This document shows, piece after piece, positions 17,224-31,951 of a stretch of 64,000 nt of DNA (its first letter is position 1; each line of letters starts with the position of its first letter). The translations under genes were made by a program, and so were the position numbers. The stretch spans positions 1 through 64,000 of the forward strand of contig JACRAU010000015.1 of the NCBI GenBank assembly GCA_016234655.1. The letters are read 5' to 3'. The stretch comes from Betaproteobacteria bacterium (GTDB lineage: Bacteria; Pseudomonadota; Gammaproteobacteria; Burkholderiales; Thiobacillaceae). The notes beneath the pieces are model-generated. The model was not told where the DNA came from, searched no databases, and saw nothing but the letters and a program-made list of their open reading frames with translations.

Positions 17224-18033
17224 ATGGAGTCGAGTCCTATGAAAGGCGTCCTTGTTCGGTGCCGGGCGGGCATGGTTTTTCTGGCCATGTGGCTGCCGTT
17301 TTCGTCGTCGGCGGCGATTTTGCCGGTCACGCGCGATCAAGCCCAGGCAGAGGTCGTGCAATACGATCGTTTGATTCGCTTGCATCGCCAGTCCCCCAGT
17401 CTTTATCTCCAGCGCGGCATGTGTTACTTCGCGCTACTGGATTTCGAGCGTGCCATCGCGGATTTCAACCGTGCGCTCAAGCTCGACCCTCGGCTGGACG
17501 AGGCCCTGTACCAGCGCGGTTTGGCGCTCGGCCGCGCCGGCCGAATAGAAGCAGGCATTGCCGATCTGGATGAATATATTCGCCGGCGGCCCGATAGTTC
17601 GGCCGCTCATACCAAGCGTGGGGTGCGTTATATCTGGCTGCATCGATTCGACGCAGCCGAGCGGGATTTGCAGCGGGCGGTGGAGTTGGACCCGGACAAT
17701 GCCGAGGCGCATGACGATCTGGGCGTGGTGCTGGCCCGACGCGGCGAGGTGAGGCGTGCGGTTCGCCATTTCAGTGCTTGCATCCGTTTGGATCCGACTT
17801 ACCGGAAGGCCTATCATAATCTGGCTATGGCGCATTTCATGTTGGGCGATAATCCCCGCGCCTTGGCGGCGGTCGAGGCCGGCCTGGCGCTCGATGCGGA
17901 GCATCGGGCATCGCTGCTGATGAAGGCCTTGATCCTGGAGGCGATGGGCGAGGCCGAAGAGGCCGGGGCATTGCGTCGGCAGGCGGAGTTTCTGCCGGAG
18001 AATAACTGGTCGGAACGCTTGGAAGTTGAATAA
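17224..18033 (+). CDS. Exported TPR-repeat protein
   Basis: The 269-residue protein has an N-terminal hydrophobic segment (MVFLAMWLPFSSSAAILPV) that looks like a signal peptide, then at least five tetratricopeptide repeats. Examples are LYLQRGMCYFALLDFERAI, ALYQRGLALGRAGRIEAGI, AHDDLGVVLARRGEVRRAV and AYHNLAMAHFMLGDNPRAL. TPRs make protein-binding superhelices; no catalytic domain is seen. ATG 17224 has GGAGGAG eight bases upstream. The next gene begins 10 bp after its stop, so the two are probably co-transcribed. Confidence 0.85.
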   Translation: MESSPMKGVLVRCRAGMVFLAMWLPFSSSAAILPVTRDQAQAEVVQYDRLIRLHRQSPSLYLQRGMCYFALLDFERAIADFNRALKLDPRLDEALYQRGLALGRAGRIEAGIADLDEYIRRRPDSSAAHTKRGVRYIWLHRFDAAERDLQRAVELDPDNAEAHDDLGVVLARRGEVRRAVRHFSACIRLDPTYRKAYHNLAMAHFMLGDNPRALAAVEAGLALDAEHRASLLMKALILEAMGEAEEAGALRRQAEFLPENNWSERLEVE

Positions 18034-18043
18034 GGAGGCAGAG

Positions 18044-18655
18044 ATGGCACGCGCATATTCGCTCGCCAAATACTTGGTCTTGTTGGTGGTTTCATGTTGG
18101 GCCCAGTCGGCGTGGGCCGGGAACGCTTGGGTGGATTTTCGCGAGGACGTGATCGCCCTGCATGAGAAGTCGATCAAGGGCAAGCCGATCCGGGTGGAAA
18201 CGGGCGATGTCCAGGCCTTTGCCGGCGCGGCGGCGAAGGATTATTACTTCCGGGATTATCACTATTACGACCGGGCCAGCGGACGCCTGATCAGCCACGT
18301 GCGCCGCGCGCCGGATGCGCCCGAGGCCATCTACGAGGCCGAGGTTTATATCTATGACGAAACGGGTCGGCTGGTGCGCGATTATGCGGTGATCATGCTG
18401 CCTTGGCAGTTGAAGTTGCCGACGCGCACTTTCATCAACCTGCACGATTATCCGGGCGATTTGCATGTCTTTCGTCAATTCGACGCGTCGGGCGATTTTT
18501 TCTACGAATCGTGCGAGGGTCGATTGGATGGCAAAAAGGTGGCTTGGCATCTGGATTCGATCGATGTCGGCCCGAAATTGCGCGAAACACCGCTCTACCA
18601 GGCCTGTTTCGGCCGCTTGCCGATGAAGCCGGGGCCATATCTCAAGCCGCAATAA
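18044..18655 (+). CDS. Exported protein of unknown function
   Basis: I do not recognise this 203-residue protein. It starts with a clear signal peptide (about 1-26, ending in QSAWAG). The mature part is rich in Tyr, Asp and Arg (DYYFRDYHYYDRASGRL, EVYIYDETGRLVRDYAV) and has two Cys (YESCEG and YQACFG) that could form a disulfide in the periplasm. The alternating pattern suggests a beta-rich fold. ATG 18044 follows the SD AAGGAGG, 10 bp after the TPR gene. Confidence 0.8.
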   Translation: MARAYSLAKYLVLLVVSCWAQSAWAGNAWVDFREDVIALHEKSIKGKPIRVETGDVQAFAGAAAKDYYFRDYHYYDRASGRLISHVRRAPDAPEAIYEAEVYIYDETGRLVRDYAVIMLPWQLKLPTRTFINLHDYPGDLHVFRQFDASGDFFYESCEGRLDGKKVAWHLDSIDVGPKLRETPLYQACFGRLPMKPGPYLKPQ

Positions 18656-18766
18656 AAGGCGTGCGGAAGTCGTGTGCTCGCCTTCCGCCTATAATTCGAA
18701 CTCGCATAACCGCTTTTTTAGTCCGCACTCGATTCGATACGAAGCACCCGCCCAGCGAGCCATGGA

Positions 18767-24171
<5,405 letters not shown>

Positions 24172-24183
24172 GCGCGCAGTTTA

Positions 24184-24450
24184 GAGCCTATTTCAGTAGG
24201 AAACACACCCCGCGTTGAGATCAGGATCGGATGGATACAAGGCGCGGCGCGCGGTCGATGGTCATTCCATCGACAAGCGGCGCAACGCGGCAGACGCCGA
24301 TCCTGACCTCAACCCGAAGGGCCGGTTGCCTGCGGGCGCATTGCCGCGTTGCGGGTGGCTCGTGGAGAATAACTACACTTCGCCCCCCGCGCCTTGCACT
24401 GCATCCCGCAGGCAACCGGCGCGGGGTGTGTTTCCTACTGAAATAGGCTC
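24184..24450. mobile_element. 267-bp MITE with 31-bp perfect terminal inverted repeats and TTA target duplication
   Basis: GAGCCTATTTCAGTAGGAAA at 24184 begins a 31-bp repeat that recurs as an exact inverted copy at 24420-24450. TTA occurs directly on both outer sides (24181-24183 and 24451-24453), as a 3-bp target duplication would. Inside are two long hairpin arms: 24214-24230 pairs with 24297-24313, and 24321-24336 pairs perfectly with 24405-24420. The whole can therefore fold into a three-way junction. It has no transposase gene. A TNA-type duplication fits an IS5-group parent, which is inference. Confidence 0.85.
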
Positions 24451-24463
24451 TTAGCGCAGTCGG

Positions 24464-26248
24464 TCAGAATCCCAGCGCGCGTGCGCCTTGATAGAAGGCG
24501 AAGCTGACCAGCCAGGCCAGCAGCAGCGGCCAAAACACGGCCAGCAGCGTGAAGCGCCAGCTCTTCGATTCCTGCCGGATCGTCGACAGCGTGGCCAGGC
24601 AGGGCGTGTAGATCAGCGTGAACAGCAGGAAGCTATAGGCCTGCACCCAGTCCAGCTTCTGCGCCAGTAATCGAGCAAGCTCGTCGCCGCCCATGCCGTA
24701 AATCACGGCCAGCGCGCCGATCACGATCTCCTTGGCGACGAAACCGAAGATCAAGGCGATGGACAGCAGGCTGTCCAGTCCCAGCGGCGACATGACCGGC
24801 GCGGCCAAGTCGGCCAGACGCCCGGCCAGCGTCGCGGCGCTGGCGGGCTCGGCCTCGAACGGGTAATGGGTGAGGAACCAGACCAGCACCACGCCGGCGA
24901 CGATGAACCCGCCGGCGGCCTTGAGGAAATGGCCGGCGCTGCGCCAGCCTTCGAGCAGCAGGAAGCGGAAGGTGGGCAGGCGATAGGGCGGCAGCTCCAG
25001 CATCAGCGGCTCATGGCTGCGATAGCGGCCGCGCCAGACCAGGGCGGTCAAAAACACCAGCGCGAAGCTCATCAAATACAGCGAGAACAGCACCAATGGC
25101 GCTTGGCTCGGCGCGAACACGGCGCCGATGAAGAACAGAAAGACCTGTAGCCGCGCCGAGCAAAGCGATAGGGGGATCGCCAGCATGGTCAGCCGGCGCA
25201 GGGCCTGCGAGCGCATCACCCGGGTGCCGAGGATGGCCGGCACGTTGCAGCCGAAGCCCATGATCTGCATGACGAAGGCCCGGCCGTCGAGGCCCAGGCG
25301 GCTCATCAAGGCGTCCATCAGGAAGGCGGCGCGCGACAGGTAACCGCTGTCTTCCACCACGGCCATGACCATGAAGAAGATCACGATGATGGGCAGGAAG
25401 CTGGCGACGGTGCCGAGGCCGTCGTACAGGCCGTTGACCAGGAAGCTGCGCCAGCCCGGCGTCAGATGCGCGGCGGCGGGCGCCAGCCAGCCGTCTTTCA
25501 GGTAGCCGAGCAGCCAGTCGAGCCCATCTTGCAGCGGCACCCCGATCGTGTAGATGGCCTGGAAGGCGAGATACATGATGCCGAAGAACAGCGGTAGGCC
25601 GAGCCAGGGGTGCAGCATCAAGCGGTCGATGCGGTCGGTGACCGTGGCCGGCATCTGGATCGGCGTGGCGATGCTCTGGCCGACCAGCGTGGTGAGCTCG
25701 TGCTCGATGGAGTCGTCTTGCTGGAAGGCGGCCTGGTCGGCCAGTTGCAGCTTGGGATGCAGCCTGAGTTGTTCGGCCAAGGCTTGCTTGGCGCTGTCGA
25801 AACCGCCGCCGAATTTAGCGGAAAGCAGGTGGACCGGCGCGGCCAGGGCTAGCGACAATCGCTCGCCATCGATACGAATCCCCAGCTTCTTGGCCTCGTC
25901 CGCCATATTCAGCAGGACCAGCATGGGCAGGCCCAAGGCCTTCAATTGCAAGGGCAGGGCGAGCTGGCGGTCGAGCTGGCAGGCGTTGAGCACCACGACG
26001 AACAGGTTGACCGGCTGCGTTTCCAGAAAGCGCCGGACGACCAGCTCGTCCTCGGAAAAGCCGTGCATGTTGTAGATGCCGGGCAGGTCGACCACCTCGA
26101 CCATCGCATCGTTCAGCAATATCTTGGCCGACAAGAGATCGACCGTGATGCCCGGCCAGTTGCCGATGCGCGCGCCGGCGCCGGTGAGCCGGTTGAAGAA
26201 GGTGGATTTGCCCGTGTTGGGCATGCCCAGCAGGGCAACGCGCTTCAT
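24464..26248 (-). CDS. feoB: Ferrous iron transporter B
   Basis: FeoB imports Fe2+ across the inner membrane. The N-terminal G domain shows GMPNTGKST (G1), WPGITVD, VVDLPGIYNMHG (G3) and LLNMADEAKK (G4). The membrane part has paired gate regions (VNGLYDGLGTVASFLPII and FGCNVPAILGTRVMRS) and the late FGFVAKEIVIGALAVIYG. At 594 residues it is shorter than the enteric form but typical of compact FeoBs. It overlaps feoA by four bases and is downstream of a Fur box, so iron repression is expected. No feoC follows; the MITE lies 13 bp past its stop. Confidence 0.96.
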   Translation of the reverse strand: MKRVALLGMPNTGKSTFFNRLTGAGARIGNWPGITVDLLSAKILLNDAMVEVVDLPGIYNMHGFSEDELVVRRFLETQPVNLFVVVLNACQLDRQLALPLQLKALGLPMLVLLNMADEAKKLGIRIDGERLSLALAAPVHLLSAKFGGGFDSAKQALAEQLRLHPKLQLADQAAFQQDDSIEHELTTLVGQSIATPIQMPATVTDRIDRLMLHPWLGLPLFFGIMYLAFQAIYTIGVPLQDGLDWLLGYLKDGWLAPAAAHLTPGWRSFLVNGLYDGLGTVASFLPIIVIFFMVMAVVEDSGYLSRAAFLMDALMSRLGLDGRAFVMQIMGFGCNVPAILGTRVMRSQALRRLTMLAIPLSLCSARLQVFLFFIGAVFAPSQAPLVLFSLYLMSFALVFLTALVWRGRYRSHEPLMLELPPYRLPTFRFLLLEGWRSAGHFLKAAGGFIVAGVVLVWFLTHYPFEAEPASAATLAGRLADLAAPVMSPLGLDSLLSIALIFGFVAKEIVIGALAVIYGMGGDELARLLAQKLDWVQAYSFLLFTLIYTPCLATLSTIRQESKSWRFTLLAVFWPLLLAWLVSFAFYQGARALGF

Positions 26249-26475
26249 GCGGCGAGGCAGACGGAGATGTGGGCCGCCTCGGTGCGGCGCAGCATCAGAT
26301 CGGTGTGGCCGACGCGTATCTGCATCGGGCCGTTGAACGGCGCGAGCCGGATCACCTCGATGGTGTTGCCCGGCCTCAGGCCCAGGCCGGCCATGCGGCG
26401 CGACAAATCCTTGCCGGCGCGAAGGTCTTGTATCGTGCCGCGCATCGCTGGTTTCAGTTGATCGAGAGGCGTCAT
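26245..26475 (-). CDS. feoA: Ferrous iron transport protein A
   Basis: FeoA is a small SH3-like cytosolic partner of FeoB. The 76 residues include the family pattern GLRPGNTIEVIRLAPFNGPM and a beta-rich C-terminus (IRVGHTDLMLRRTEAAHISV). It is first in the feoAB operon, overlaps feoB by ATGA, and starts 15 bp downstream of a Fur-box palindrome. Confidence 0.95.
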   Translation of the reverse strand: MTPLDQLKPAMRGTIQDLRAGKDLSRRMAGLGLRPGNTIEVIRLAPFNGPMQIRVGHTDLMLRRTEAAHISVCLAA

Positions 26476-26489
26476 GGCTTAAGACTTCA

Positions 26490-26504
26490 TGAGAATGATT
26501 CTCA
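26490..26504 (-). promoter_or_regulatory. Fur box upstream of feoAB
   Basis: TGAGAATGATTCTCA is a perfect 7-1-7 palindrome that matches the Fur core (TGATAATGATTATCA with G/C changes). It lies just before the feoA start, where bound Fur would block transcription. Confidence 0.8.
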
Positions 26505-26563
26505 CGATACTAAATAAGCCAGAGGATGTATAGGTCTTTTTATAGGCCCTGTGCGGGCAGGGT

Positions 26564-28084
26564 TCAGCGGCTTAGCCGTGCGGCGAGGCCCGGCCAATCG
26601 ATGGCCAAGCCTGCTTGGCATGGAATGAGGTATGCCGTCTCGGCCGCGCTGAACGGTTCGATCGTTTGCAACTGCATATCGAGCACGGCGAGATCGGCCT
26701 CGGAGGCGTCGGCCCCGCGCGCACTGCGCGCGCGAATGCGTTGCCGGAGCAGGGTCTCGTCCGCGTGCAGCGCCAGGATATGAAGCGGGGCCGACAGGGT
26801 CTCGGCCAGCTGGATGAATGGCGCGCGGTGCGCCTGCTTGAGGAAGGTCGCATCGACGATGACGGTGTAGCCCGCCGCGAGCAGGCCCTGTGCCAGGTCG
26901 CGCAGGCGTTGGAAGGTGCGCGCGCCGGCCGCCTCGGTATAGATGCCGCCGGCGATGCGGCGGCTGTCCTCCAGGGCGTCCAGGCCGAACAGGCGCTTGC
27001 GTTCGACATCCGAGCGCAGGCGCACGGCGCCGATGCGCTCGAGCAGTTGTTGCGACAGCCAGGTTTTGCCCGAGCCGGAGGCGCCGTGCATCAGCAGCAG
27101 CCGCGCTTGCGCGGGGCGAGAGAGGGAATCGGCCAGACGCAGATAGTCGGACATTTCGCCGGCGGCCGCCATGTCACCTTGCCGGGCACGAATCGCCGCC
27201 ACCTTGGCCCGTACCATGGCGCGGTAGGCCAGATAGAAGCGGAACACCGAAAGCCCGGCGTAATCGCCGGTGTGCTCCAAATAGCGGTTGAGCAGTCGCC
27301 AGGCCAAGGCCTCGTGTTCGCGATGGACGAGGTCCATGAACAGAAAGGCCAGTTCGCTCAAGACATCGATCCAGCGCAAGGCCGGGTTGAACTCGATGCA
27401 GTCGAAGATGAGCGGGGCCTCGGCCACCCAGGCGATATTGCCCAGGTGCAGGTCGCCATGGCATTCGCGGATGCAGCCGTCGCTTTGGCGTTTGGCGAAG
27501 GCGGTGGCCAGATACCGGCCCTGGCCCTGGGTCCAGGTCTCCAGCCTATCGAGCAGCGTCAGGGCCTCGGCCGAAGGGGACAGGCCCCGAATCTGGCGGA
27601 AGTTGTCGAGGGCCGGTGCCAGCACTGCGGCCGGTTCGCCATCGGCGGGCGGCAGACTGCCGTGGAAGCGGGCGACGACATCGGCAATGGCGTCGATCTG
27701 TTCCGGCGTGATTGTCGATGCACGGTCCAGCGTGGCATCGGCCGGGAAGGCACGCATGCGCACGGCCCATTCCAGCGCCGGGCCGTCGCCGCCGATCCTC
27801 GGCGCGGCTTCGCTGCCGGTGATCGCGATGGTGTCGAGGTAGATATCCGGCGCCAGCCGGCGGTTGAGCCGTATCTCTTCATCGCAAAAATGCCGGCGCT
27901 TATCCAGCGTGCTGAAATCGAGAAAGCCGAGATCGAGCGGTTTCTTGATCTTGTAGGCGAAGTCGCCGGCGATCAAAACCCAGGAGATATGGGTTTCGAT
28001 CAGGCGGATGTTCGGAGCCGGGTGAGGGTAGGGCGCTGCCTCCAGGAGTACCGTGATCAGGCGAGGCAGCGCGTGTTCGGTCAT
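26564..28084 (-). CDS. Fused aminoglycoside-phosphotransferase-like / P-loop kinase protein
   Basis: This 506-residue protein joins two domains. The N-terminal part (about 1-320) resembles an aminoglycoside phosphotransferase fold with HISWVLIAGDFAYKIKKP, the catalytic loop ECHGDLHLGNIAW and FDCIEFNPALRWIDV. The C-terminal part (about 335-500) is a P-loop kinase: LLLMHGASGSGKTWLSQQLL, then VIVDATFLK. Such fusions (COG2187-COG0645) are common but their substrates are unknown. ATG 28084 is chosen because it overlaps the fbpC stop (ATGA), which places it last in the fbp operon; the frame is open farther upstream but that DNA codes fbpC. Confidence 0.85.
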   Translation of the reverse strand: MTEHALPRLITVLLEAAPYPHPAPNIRLIETHISWVLIAGDFAYKIKKPLDLGFLDFSTLDKRRHFCDEEIRLNRRLAPDIYLDTIAITGSEAAPRIGGDGPALEWAVRMRAFPADATLDRASTITPEQIDAIADVVARFHGSLPPADGEPAAVLAPALDNFRQIRGLSPSAEALTLLDRLETWTQGQGRYLATAFAKRQSDGCIRECHGDLHLGNIAWVAEAPLIFDCIEFNPALRWIDVLSELAFLFMDLVHREHEALAWRLLNRYLEHTGDYAGLSVFRFYLAYRAMVRAKVAAIRARQGDMAAAGEMSDYLRLADSLSRPAQARLLLMHGASGSGKTWLSQQLLERIGAVRLRSDVERKRLFGLDALEDSRRIAGGIYTEAAGARTFQRLRDLAQGLLAAGYTVIVDATFLKQAHRAPFIQLAETLSAPLHILALHADETLLRQRIRARSARGADASEADLAVLDMQLQTIEPFSAAETAYLIPCQAGLAIDWPGLAARLSR

Positions 28085-29142
28085 TGTCGAAAGGCGACGA
28101 CGTGGTCGATGTCGAGCCGGATGCCGATCTTCTCGCCGATGGCGTGGTTGTGGTGCGAGGGCACCAGCGTGAGCAGGCGGTTGCCGGAGGGCAGGCGCAG
28201 GGTGTAGAGGAATTCGGCGCCGCGAAAGGCCTTGCGCTCGACCTCGGCCTGCATGGCGCTGTCGTCGTCGTGGATGATGTCGTCCGGCCGGACCAGCACG
28301 TCGACCTTGCAGCTTTTGGCGCAGGCGCCGCAGCCGCCCGAGTCGGCGCAATCGCTTGGGATATGGCCGTCGAGCACGCCGAGTTCGATCTCCACTTGTT
28401 TGTCGTTGAGCACCGTGCCGGGCAGGAACACGCCTTGGCCGATGAAGTCGGCGACGAAGCGGTTGGCCGGTTCGTGATACAGGGTGTAGGGCGCGGCCCA
28501 CTGCTGGATCGCCCCCTCGTTCATCACCCCCACCACGTCGGCCATGGCGAAGGCCTCATTCTGGTCGTGCGTCACCAGCAAGGCGGTGATCGCCTCGTGC
28601 TTGAGGATGTCGCGCACTTCGAGCGAGAGCTTTTCGCGCAATTCCACGTCGAGGTTGGAGAAGGGTTCGTCCAGCAACAGCAGCCGGGGCCGCGGCGCCA
28701 GGGCTCGGGCCAGGGCCACGCGCTGCTGCTGGCCGCCGGAGAGTTGGTGCGGATAGGACTCGGCCTCGCGGGCCAGGCCGACCAGGTCGAGCATCTCGTG
28801 GATGCGGTTGTTGCGATCGGCGGTGGGCAGATGCGACAGGCCGAAACTCACGTTGGCGGCGACAGAAAGGTGGGGGAACAGGGCGTAGTCCTGGAACACC
28901 AGGCCCACCCGGCGTTGTTCCGCCGGCATGCAATGGCCCGGCCGGGCGATGACTTGGCCGCCCAGATAGATGGCGCCGCCGGCCAGGCGCTCGAAGCCGG
29001 CGATCAGGCGCAGCGCGGTGGTCTTGCCGCAGCCGGACGGCCCGAGCAGGCAGCCGATCTGGCCGGCCTTGAGCTGGAAGCTGACGTCCTTGAGGACGGG
29101 TTTGGCGCCGTAGGATTGGGCGACGTGTTCAAGTGTGAGCAT
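28081..29142 (-). CDS. fbpC: Fe3+ ABC transporter ATP-binding protein
   Basis: FbpC powers ferric iron import. The 353 residues show Walker A (LGPSGCGKTT), Q-loop (FQDYALFPHLSV), signature (LSGGQQQRVALARAL), Walker B (LLLLDEPFSNLD) and switch His (LLVTHDQNEA). The C-terminal regulatory domain (from about 240) has an unusual cysteine group, CADSGGCGACAKSC, followed by the TOBE-like VDVLVRPDDI. Four clustered Cys could bind a metal or Fe-S cluster and sense iron, which is inference. It overlaps the permease gene upstream by 14 bases. Confidence 0.93.
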   Translation of the reverse strand: MLTLEHVAQSYGAKPVLKDVSFQLKAGQIGCLLGPSGCGKTTALRLIAGFERLAGGAIYLGGQVIARPGHCMPAEQRRVGLVFQDYALFPHLSVAANVSFGLSHLPTADRNNRIHEMLDLVGLAREAESYPHQLSGGQQQRVALARALAPRPRLLLLDEPFSNLDVELREKLSLEVRDILKHEAITALLVTHDQNEAFAMADVVGVMNEGAIQQWAAPYTLYHEPANRFVADFIGQGVFLPGTVLNDKQVEIELGVLDGHIPSDCADSGGCGACAKSCKVDVLVRPDDIIHDDDSAMQAEVERKAFRGAEFLYTLRLPSGNRLLTLVPSHHNHAIGEKIGIRLDIDHVVAFRQ

Positions 29143-30793
29143 GTTCGGTGTGTTTGATCAGCCAGTAGGTCGGCAGCAGGCCGACGATGACGATGACGCT
29201 GGCCGGCAAGGCGGCGCGTTCCCATTCCCCTTCCGAGGTCATCTCGAACACCCGCACCGCCAGAGTATCCCAGCCGAAGGGCCGGGTCATCAGGGTAATC
29301 GGCAGTTCCTTCATGATGTCGACGAAGCTCATGGCCAGGGCGGTGAGCAGGCTGACCCGCAGCATGGGCAGGTGGATGCGGGTCAGCCGCCGGCCGCCGA
29401 TGACGCCCAGGCTTTGCGCGGCCTCGTCGACCGAGCGGGTGATGCGGCCGAGGCCCGCTTCGATCGAGCCGAAACCGACGGCGAGGAAGCGGGCGCAATA
29501 GGCCAGCAGCATGACGATCAGCGTGCCGCCGAGGATCTGGCCGTCCAGGCCGAACAGCTCGATCAGTCGATTATCCAGCCAGGCGATGGGGATGAAGATG
29601 CCGACCGCCAGCACCGTGCCGGGCAAGGCATAGCCCAGGGTGGCCAGGCGGGCGGTGAGGCGCATGGTCGGGGTAGGCTGCAACCTTTGCGCATAGCCCA
29701 GGATCAGGGCCAGGCCGACCACTAGCAGCGCGCCTAGGCCGGACAGCAATAGCGAATGCCAGGCGAATTCCAGATAGCGGCTATCGAGGTCTTGGCCATA
29801 GACATTCAGCGCCCAGTGGCCGATCTGGCCGATGGGGATGGCGAAGGCGAGGATGAAGACGACAGCGGACCACAGCAAGGCCAGCCAGGCGGAGGCGCCC
29901 TTGAGCGCGATGCGCCGGGGCGTTTGCGCCGAGCGGGTGGAGGCGGCGTAGCTGCGCCGGCTGCGCGCCACGCTCTCCAGCACGGCGAAGACGAAGACGA
30001 AGAAGATCAGGATGGAGGCGAGCTGGGCGGCGGCCGGCAGCGAGAACAGCGAGAACCAGGACTTGTAGATCGCCGTGGTGAAGGTGTTGTAGTTGAACAC
30101 CGAGACCGTGCCGAAGTCGGCCAGGCTCTCCATCAGCGCCAGCATCAGGCCGGCCATGATGCCGGGCCGGGCCATGGGTAGGGCAACGCGGAAGAAGGCA
30201 CGCCAGCGCGGCAGGCCGAGCGATTGCGCGGCCTCGGTCAGCCGTGGGCCCATGCCCTGGAAGGCGGCGCGGGCGGTGAGGTAGACGTAGGGGTAGAGCG
30301 CCAGCACCATGACCAGGATGACGCCGCCGCGCGAGCGGATCGGCGGCAGCCAGGTCATGCCCCAGGTCTCGCGCAGCCAGCCGGCGACCGGCCCGGTGAA
30401 GTCGAGCAGGCCGAGCCAGACGAAGGCGGTGACATAGGCGGGCAGGGCCAGCGGCAAGAGCAGGGCCCAGGCGAAAAAGCGGCGGCCGGGGTAATCGCAG
30501 GCGGCGGTAAGCCAGGCCAGGCTGACGCCCAGCAAGGTGACGCCGACCCCGACGCCAAGGACGAGCCAGAGGGTGTTGATCAAGAGTTCGGGCAGCACGT
30601 ATTGCCAAAGGTGCTGCCAGATTTCCTGATCAGGGTGCAACAGGTGTGCGAGCAAGACCATGATCGGCACGGCCGTGATCAGCGCGATCGGCAGGGCTGC
30701 GGGCCAGGCCGAGGCGGGCAATGAAAAAACCCGAGCGCCGGATGAGGGCGCTCGGGTCGGGATGGCGGAGGGGGTCACGTCATGTTCGGGCAT
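29129..30793 (-). CDS. fbpB: Fe3+ ABC transporter permease (fused double permease)
   Basis: This inner-membrane protein of 554 residues is the translocation channel for ferric iron. It contains two copies of the binding-protein-dependent permease domain. Each has an EAA-like loop: LTEAAQSLGLPRWRAFFRVALP and, in the second half, VDEAAQSLGVIGGRRLTRIHLP, both quoted here in near-complete form. About 12 hydrophobic helices are visible. It lies between fbpA and fbpC in the same direction; a 34-bp gap separates it from fbpA. Confidence 0.93.
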   Translation of the reverse strand: MPEHDVTPSAIPTRAPSSGARVFSLPASAWPAALPIALITAVPIMVLLAHLLHPDQEIWQHLWQYVLPELLINTLWLVLGVGVGVTLLGVSLAWLTAACDYPGRRFFAWALLLPLALPAYVTAFVWLGLLDFTGPVAGWLRETWGMTWLPPIRSRGGVILVMVLALYPYVYLTARAAFQGMGPRLTEAAQSLGLPRWRAFFRVALPMARPGIMAGLMLALMESLADFGTVSVFNYNTFTTAIYKSWFSLFSLPAAAQLASILIFFVFVFAVLESVARSRRSYAASTRSAQTPRRIALKGASAWLALLWSAVVFILAFAIPIGQIGHWALNVYGQDLDSRYLEFAWHSLLLSGLGALLVVGLALILGYAQRLQPTPTMRLTARLATLGYALPGTVLAVGIFIPIAWLDNRLIELFGLDGQILGGTLIVMLLAYCARFLAVGFGSIEAGLGRITRSVDEAAQSLGVIGGRRLTRIHLPMLRVSLLTALAMSFVDIMKELPITLMTRPFGWDTLAVRVFEMTSEGEWERAALPASVIVIVGLLPTYWLIKHTEHAHT

Positions 30794-30827
30794 CGGGCTC
30801 CAATTCTACCCTGTGCCAATAGCGGCA

Positions 30828-31838
30828 TCACTTGTAGCCGGCGCGATCCATCAGCATCACGGCGCGGGTTTGCAGCTTGCCGGCCTCGGCGACGTTGATC
30901 AGGTTCTGCTTGAACGGACCCCAGGCGGCCACGGTCGGATCGGCCTTGATTTTGGCGTTGACCGGGTACTCCAGGTTGACGTCGGCATAGAGGTTCTGCG
31001 CCTTCTCGGACGACAGCCACTCGAGTAGGCGCACAGCCTCCTGCTTGTGCTTGGCGTGCTTGGTCACGCCGGCGCCGGAGACGTTGACGTGGACGCCGGC
31101 ATTTATGTTCTTCAGATTTTGGTTGGGCCAGAAAATGGCCAAGGGCAGATTGGGCTTCTTCTCCATCAGCCGGCCGAAGTAATAGGTGTTGACCAGGGTC
31201 ACGTCGCACAGGCCGGCGGCCACGGCCTCCATGGCCTTGGTGTCGTCGGGCAGCGGGTCGGTCGCCAGGTTGGCCACCCAGCCGCGCACCCTCTCTTCGG
31301 TCTTCTGCTCGCCGTGCTCGTGGATCATCATCGCCACCAGCGACTGGTTATAGACCTTCTTCGAGGTGCGCAGGCAAAGCCGGCCCTTCCATTTCGGATT
31401 GGCCAGGTCTTCGTAAGTGGTCAGCTCGCCCGGTTTTACCTTGTTCGGGTTGTAGACCATGGTCCGCGCCCGAATGGACAAGCCGAACCACTCGCTGCCC
31501 GGGTCGCGCAGGTGGGCGGGGATGTTGGCCTTGAGCGGCTTGGAATCGACCGGCTGTAACAAGCCTTCCTCGGCGGCCTGCCAAAGGTTGCCGGCATCGA
31601 CCGTCATGAACAGGTCGGCCGGGGTGTTTGGACCCTCGGCCTTCAGCCGCGCCATCAACGGGCCTTCCTTGTCGGTGACGAATTTCACCTCGACCCCGGT
31701 CTCCTTCGTGTAGGCATCGAACAGGGGTTTGATCAACTGCTCGTTGCGGGCGGAATAGACCACGACCTCGGCGGCAAAGGTGATGGTGGCGGTCAGGCCG
31801 AGTGTCAGGACGGCCAGGGTGGTGTGGATCAGGCGCAT
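30828..31838 (-). CDS. fbpA: Fe3+ ABC transporter substrate-binding protein
   Basis: FbpA is the periplasmic ferric-ion binding protein. The 336 residues begin with a signal peptide (about 1-22, [12 protein letters not shown]) followed by [21 protein letters not shown], typical for the family. The TYYFGRL segment supplies the paired Tyr that ligate Fe3+; [21 protein letters not shown] closes the C-lobe. It heads the fbpABC operon and is transcribed from a Fur-type promoter shared with divergent hemP. Confidence 0.94.
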   Translation of the reverse strand: MRLIHTTLAVLTLGLTATITFAAEVVVYSARNEQLIKPLFDAYTKETGVEVKFVTDKEGPLMARLKAEGPNTPADLFMTVDAGNLWQAAEEGLLQPVDSKPLKANIPAHLRDPGSEWFGLSIRARTMVYNPNKVKPGELTTYEDLANPKWKGRLCLRTSKKVYNQSLVAMMIHEHGEQKTEERVRGWVANLATDPLPDDTKAMEAVAAGLCDVTLVNTYYFGRLMEKKPNLPLAIFWPNQNLKNINAGVHVNVSGAGVTKHAKHKQEAVRLLEWLSSEKAQNLYADVNLEYPVNAKIKADPTVAAWGPFKQNLINVAEAGKLQTRAVMLMDRAGYK

Positions 31839-31891
31839 GGGGTTCTCCAGTTAAAAGCGATACAGAAACAGGGTGAGGCGATTAAACCATT

Positions 31892-31943
31892 AACGAGAAT
31901 AGCTATCAATACTGTTGCAAACAAGAATTATTCTCATTATTAT
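31892..31943. promoter_or_regulatory. Divergent Fur-type promoter region for fbpA and hemP
   Basis: For fbpA (minus) I see -35 TTGTTT (31924-31919) and -10 TATTCT (31901-31896), 17 bp apart. For hemP (plus) I see -35 TTGCAA (31915-31920) and -10 TATTAT (31938-31943), also 17 bp apart. The -35 boxes overlap by two bases. Two Fur-like stretches cover them: AACGAGAATAGCTATCAAT (31892-31910) and AAGAATTATTCTCATTATT (31923-31941). One bound Fur could silence both operons. Confidence 0.7.
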
Positions 31944-31951
31944 ACGGCCCC

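Noticed and set aside
24215-24454. Frames inside the MITE
   Set aside because: They cross inverted repeats, lack ribosome binding sites and exist on both strands by symmetry.
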